Notes under the pieces: generated by a model
What the model saw: the letters and a program-made list of their open reading frames with translations, nothing else
Told to the model about the DNA's origin: nothing
The model's database searches: none
Assembly (NCBI GenBank): GCA_002914845.1
Contig: JXTC01000002.1
Coordinates: 3,673,324 to 3,737,323, forward strand
Length of the DNA: 64,000 nt
DNA from: Trema orientale
Taxonomy: Eukaryota > Streptophyta > Magnoliopsida > Rosales > Cannabaceae
Direction of reading: 5' to 3'
In this document: positions 60,706 through 64,000 of the stretch, piece by piece
Layout of the letters: each line of letters opens with the position of its first letter
Numbering within the stretch: position 1 is the first letter of the stretch
Translations under genes and position numbers: made by a program

Positions 60706-61019
60706 AGAGAGTATAGAGAGAGAAGTGAGAAATGATGAGGGTGGTAGTGATGGTGGGATGTTGATACAATTTTGGGCATAATATGGGTTCTATATGTATT
60801 TATGCCAACTATTGAGTATACTGGAAAGAGATAAAAAGCGAAAGAGAAAGTTGAACATAAATAAGTGATATACAATAATGGTAGTAAATTAGTTATTCGT
60901 CAGATATGAAAGTTTGAAGCTACTACAAGTGCACTAATGCATAGTCGAAAGCAATTGGTTTGACTTTAATTATGGCTAGAGAATTGAGTCGGAACAAAGC
61001 ACTAGTTACTAATTATTAT

Positions 61020-61660
61020 ATATAAGTGATTTTTTTTTATTAAGGTTATAGTAAATAAATAATATATAAGTTTGTAATAGTGATAAATAGGTAATTTATC
61101 AGGGGTATAATAGTAAATAATTCAAACATATATCAATGATAATTTTTTTAAGGTTGTGATAAATAAATGATATACCAATTTATAACAGTGATAAATAACT
61201 AATTTATTACGGATATGATGATAAATATGCCATTATTAATGAGTGTGATATTTTTTGAGATCATGATAAATAAATAATATACCACTCTATAATAGTAGTA
61301 AATAATTAATTTAATAAGGGTACAATAGTAAATATGTTACCGTTTATAAGTGAGAAGTTTTTTTAAGTCATGGTAAATAAATAAGACACCACCTCATAAT
61401 AATAGTAAACAAGTAATTTGCTAGGAGTATAATGGTAAATATGCTACCATCTATAAGTGATTAAAATTTTTAAGTCATGGTAAATAAATTATATGCCACT
61501 TCTCAATGGTGGTAAATAAGTAATTTACTAGGGATATAATTATAAATGTGCTATTGTCTAGAAGTGATAAAATTTTTTACATTATGATAAATATATTATA
61601 TACCACTTCGTGACGGTGGTCAATAAGTAATTTGTCATGGTTATAATGATAAGCACAAAT
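61020..61660. repeat. 107-108 bp minisatellite, six units
   Basis: Landmark TAAATAAAT or its variant recurs at 61052, 61160, 61267, 61374, 61481 and 61588, steps of 108, 107, 107, 107 and 107. Each unit also holds a second, related half (GTAAATAAGTAATTTRCTAG) and the block ATAATGGTAAATATGCTACC. Units differ by many substitutions but keep their length. Confidence 0.92.
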
Positions 61661-61910
61661 TATAACTATCAAAAAAGGGATATATTTGTTCGTAAAATCA
61701 AATAAAGGTATGTACTAAACCATACCTTTAAAAGTGTGGTATTTTTGTTCAATCCCCAAAAGTGTTAGAAACCCATGATTAGGCTTGATCGCTTGACAAA
61801 GGAAATCAAACCCACTTTCTAATGTTTTGGGTTTATGGCGTCTGGAAAGACAATAGGCTGTGTTCTGTCAACCTTCCATCATGGGCTACAGAGCCCAAAC
61901 CTGCTCTAAG

Positions 61911-62191
61911 GGAAATTGATATGAATAGTTGTAATTTTGCCTGAAATGTCTTTTTAGCAGCATTTTGAAAAATGACTTTTCTAGTAGTATTTTAGTATTT
62001 TGTGACTCTATGTAATAGAGGGATATATAATTTGTGACTACTGATTAATTATAGAAAAGTCATAACTTTATAGTCATAAATTGTGTGACAGGGGGTCACA
62101 CAATTTGTGACACTACTAAAAATGTTAATTTAAAAAAAGACTACTAAAAAGGTCACTTTATGTCAAATTAGTACTGGCCATGTCAATTTCT
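61911..62191. mobile_element. Palindromic element Q1
   Basis: GGAAATTGATATGAATAGT at the left pairs with the inverse of GAAATTGACATGGCCAGT at the right; inner blocks around CTTTTTAGCAGC and the central TTGTGTGAC/GTCACACAA also pair. Non-coding. Confidence 0.6.
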
Positions 62192-62210
62192 CTAGCTCTA
62201 AACTCTTAAA

Positions 62211-62468
62211 GAGAAAACGACATGGGTAGGACTGACTTGGACCAAAATGACTATTTTTATGCTTTTTTTTTTTTTTTTCAAATTACATTTTTAGGAGTGT
62301 CAAGTATGTCTTGATCACTTATGGTCAAGAATTTATTGACCATAAAAGTCCTAAATAATGATTTTTTTCATAGTCAAGTAGCTCTTGACTTATGAAAAAT
62401 GTTATTTTTAGAAAAATGCACCAAAAAATGATTTTGGCCCAAGGTAATTCTATCCATGTCATTTTCTC
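62211..62468. mobile_element. Palindromic element Q2
   Basis: GAGAAAACGACATGGGTAGG at the left pairs with the inverse of GAGAAAATGACATGGATAGA at the right over about 50 bp (both continue to CCAAAAT). It starts 20 bp after Q1, and the termini of the two are related (GACATGG). Confidence 0.7.
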
Positions 62469-64000
62469 ACCCTTAAATTATAATCTGATTCTCTGAACCC
62501 AAAAAGAACTGAGGGAACTAAATTGGACGTTTGGTTTGGACAATTATAAAAAATGTCAACTTTTGTTTTCATCTATAATTTTTCTTGGCACAGCTCTTTA
62601 TGGACTTGGTCATAGAATTGAAATCTCCACCATAAGCTTATCCAATATGAGTATTGAGCAAGGTGCAAGCATAACGTGGGGCCTTAGTTGGTCGATGTTG
62701 CTTTCAATCCTTTCACAATCTCATAAATGGGTTAGCATAAATTTCTTTCTTTATCTTCTTCTCCTTGAAAAATTGAAAAGCTAAATCTTAGTGCTTGAAA
62801 TCCAAATGACACAACTCCACAACAATGCTTTCTAAGTAGTGGAAAAAATTATTTTTTTTGTATAAGAGAAAGTCTTTCAACTGCTAATGCAATTATCTTT
62901 ATTCGTTTAGATTTTATTTATATATTATATATCAAATCACATGTGACAACCAAAGTGCAATCTCATCACTAAACATATACCACATAAAGGGTCTCAATTC
63001 ATTGAATTTCAAGTATCTATTGAAGCAAGTTTTTTATTTTTCCAAAAAAATTTAATAGGGATTATCAACTAAATGTGCATGATGATAAGTTGGACAGTGT
63101 GATCTGTCATTGTTCTGTTACACAGCAATTTTATTTCTTAATTAGTAGAATTAATACTAAAACGAAATTGTATTTGAGTTTATCGTTGAATCTGAACACC
63201 AATAGAATCCACTTTTGAACTCAGGATAATCTTTGAAAACAAATTTTGAACCACGTATTATTGAATGGAAAGTATAGAGTAATAGAGTCTGAGTACTTGA
63301 CAATTGATTATATTAGCTTCCAAAGCGAACACGCAATATTTGTGGTCCATATTCTATCCCCCTGGAGGCTGCTGAGTTCGTCCAATGAAGATAATTACCA
63401 GACTGAGCATCATGTTACAATGAACACACATAAACTATTTATATATACACATATAAAATAGTGTTTTTTCCCCACCTATTCGGGAGTTGCCATATTATTA
63501 AGATGAGTGAACCTTATTTATATATTTAATTACAAGATTTGCTACTTATGTATTGGTGTTGTATGTAGTACACTCCTATGTACTATGTGTGGTATTAACT
63601 GGTATCATATGGTTTGCCTCTGTCAATGGCCTATGAGATTATTATTTCCTCGCTTATTTTAAAGAAATTTTCACGCTTATTTTTCTTGGGAAGGGTACAT
63701 ACATATCATATATTATTAGGTTTTATGGGGAAAAAAAAAGAAAGAAAAGAAAAAAAATAGAAGGTTATCTTTTGAGAGAGACAGAGGGAGAGAGTGGAGG
63801 CATTATTGAGACAGGGCCCTCTGGCGGCCTTGGCCCCTGTGGATTCCTGACTCATTTTAATCTCTACGGAAGAAAAAAAAAAAAAGAAGGAAAACCCACG
63901 TGAACCATATGCAACATGGCATTAAAGAAACGAATATTCAACATTATGATTTTTCATCACTTTCAATCATGTAGACCCCACCATACGTTGCCATCATAGT
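62469..64000. other. Intergenic to window end
   Basis: Short unsupported reading frames only, one of them hydrophobic (62536-62784). A GA-rich then GC-richer patch at 63760-63850 could be a leader or promoter of a gene outside the window, on either strand. Confidence 0.35.

Noticed and set aside
62536..62784. 82-codon hydrophobic plus-strand frame
   Set aside because: No recognised family or promoter, in a region of palindromic repeats.
63760..63860. Precursor of a conserved plant microRNA in the GA-rich patch
   Set aside because: No recognised mature microRNA sequence and no stable hairpin partner nearby by eye.
1..64000. CRISPR array, bacterial operon or plasmid features
   Set aside because: Split plant genes and eukaryotic transposons throughout; the tandem repeats lack the direct-repeat/spacer pattern.

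Overview
The window is nuclear DNA from a flowering plant, most likely a eudicot. The evidence is AT-rich intergenic DNA dense in MITEs, split genes with GT-AG introns, and plant gene families (a DUF707 protein, a plant-type SCAMP, a CC-type glutaredoxin relic, a HAL2-like PAP phosphatase). Copia and L1-type retroelement remains are also present. One N at 57701 suggests a draft assembly. I cannot place the species from sequence alone.

Layout. 1-6090 is the 3' part of a decayed Ty1-copia retrotransposon (leader, gag-pol remains, complete 3' LTR); its 5' LTR lies left of the window. 6545-8038 holds three Tourist-like MITEs in tandem, two of them sharing one TAA. 8039-19590 is AT-rich intergenic DNA with several palindromic elements, including a 1.17-kb fold-back with arms of about 580 bp. 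19630-26014 is a 15-coding-exon DUF707 gene (+) with an intron in its 5' leader. 27651-28313 is a terminal-inverted-repeat element with a 166-bp MITE nested inside. 29279-33210 is a 12-exon SCAMP gene (+). 34396-37963 is a dead L1-type LINE (+) with a poly-A tail. 39307-39783 is a single-exon gene (-) for a secreted glycine-rich, eight-cysteine protein. 40 kb to 51 kb is transposon-rich: nested MITEs, two hAT-like elements, a one-armed relative of the 16-kb fold-back, and palindromic repeats. 51452-54856 is a three-exon HAL2-like 3'(2'),5'-bisphosphate nucleotidase (-) whose first intron holds a duplicated 51-bp minisatellite. From 55 kb rightward there are hAT and Tourist-like elements, a SINE-like head, a truncated CC-type glutaredoxin pseudogene (-), a 107-bp minisatellite and two adjacent palindromic elements.

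The four intact genes look like unrelated single-copy housekeeping or secretory genes: a Golgi-type type II membrane protein, a post-Golgi membrane protein, a cell-wall/apoplastic protein, and an enzyme of sulfur-nucleotide recycling. Nothing suggests a biosynthetic cluster or operon-like unit. The most unusual material is in the repeat fraction. Exon boundaries were placed by eye from splice signals, reading frame and family similarity; no alignment could be run.
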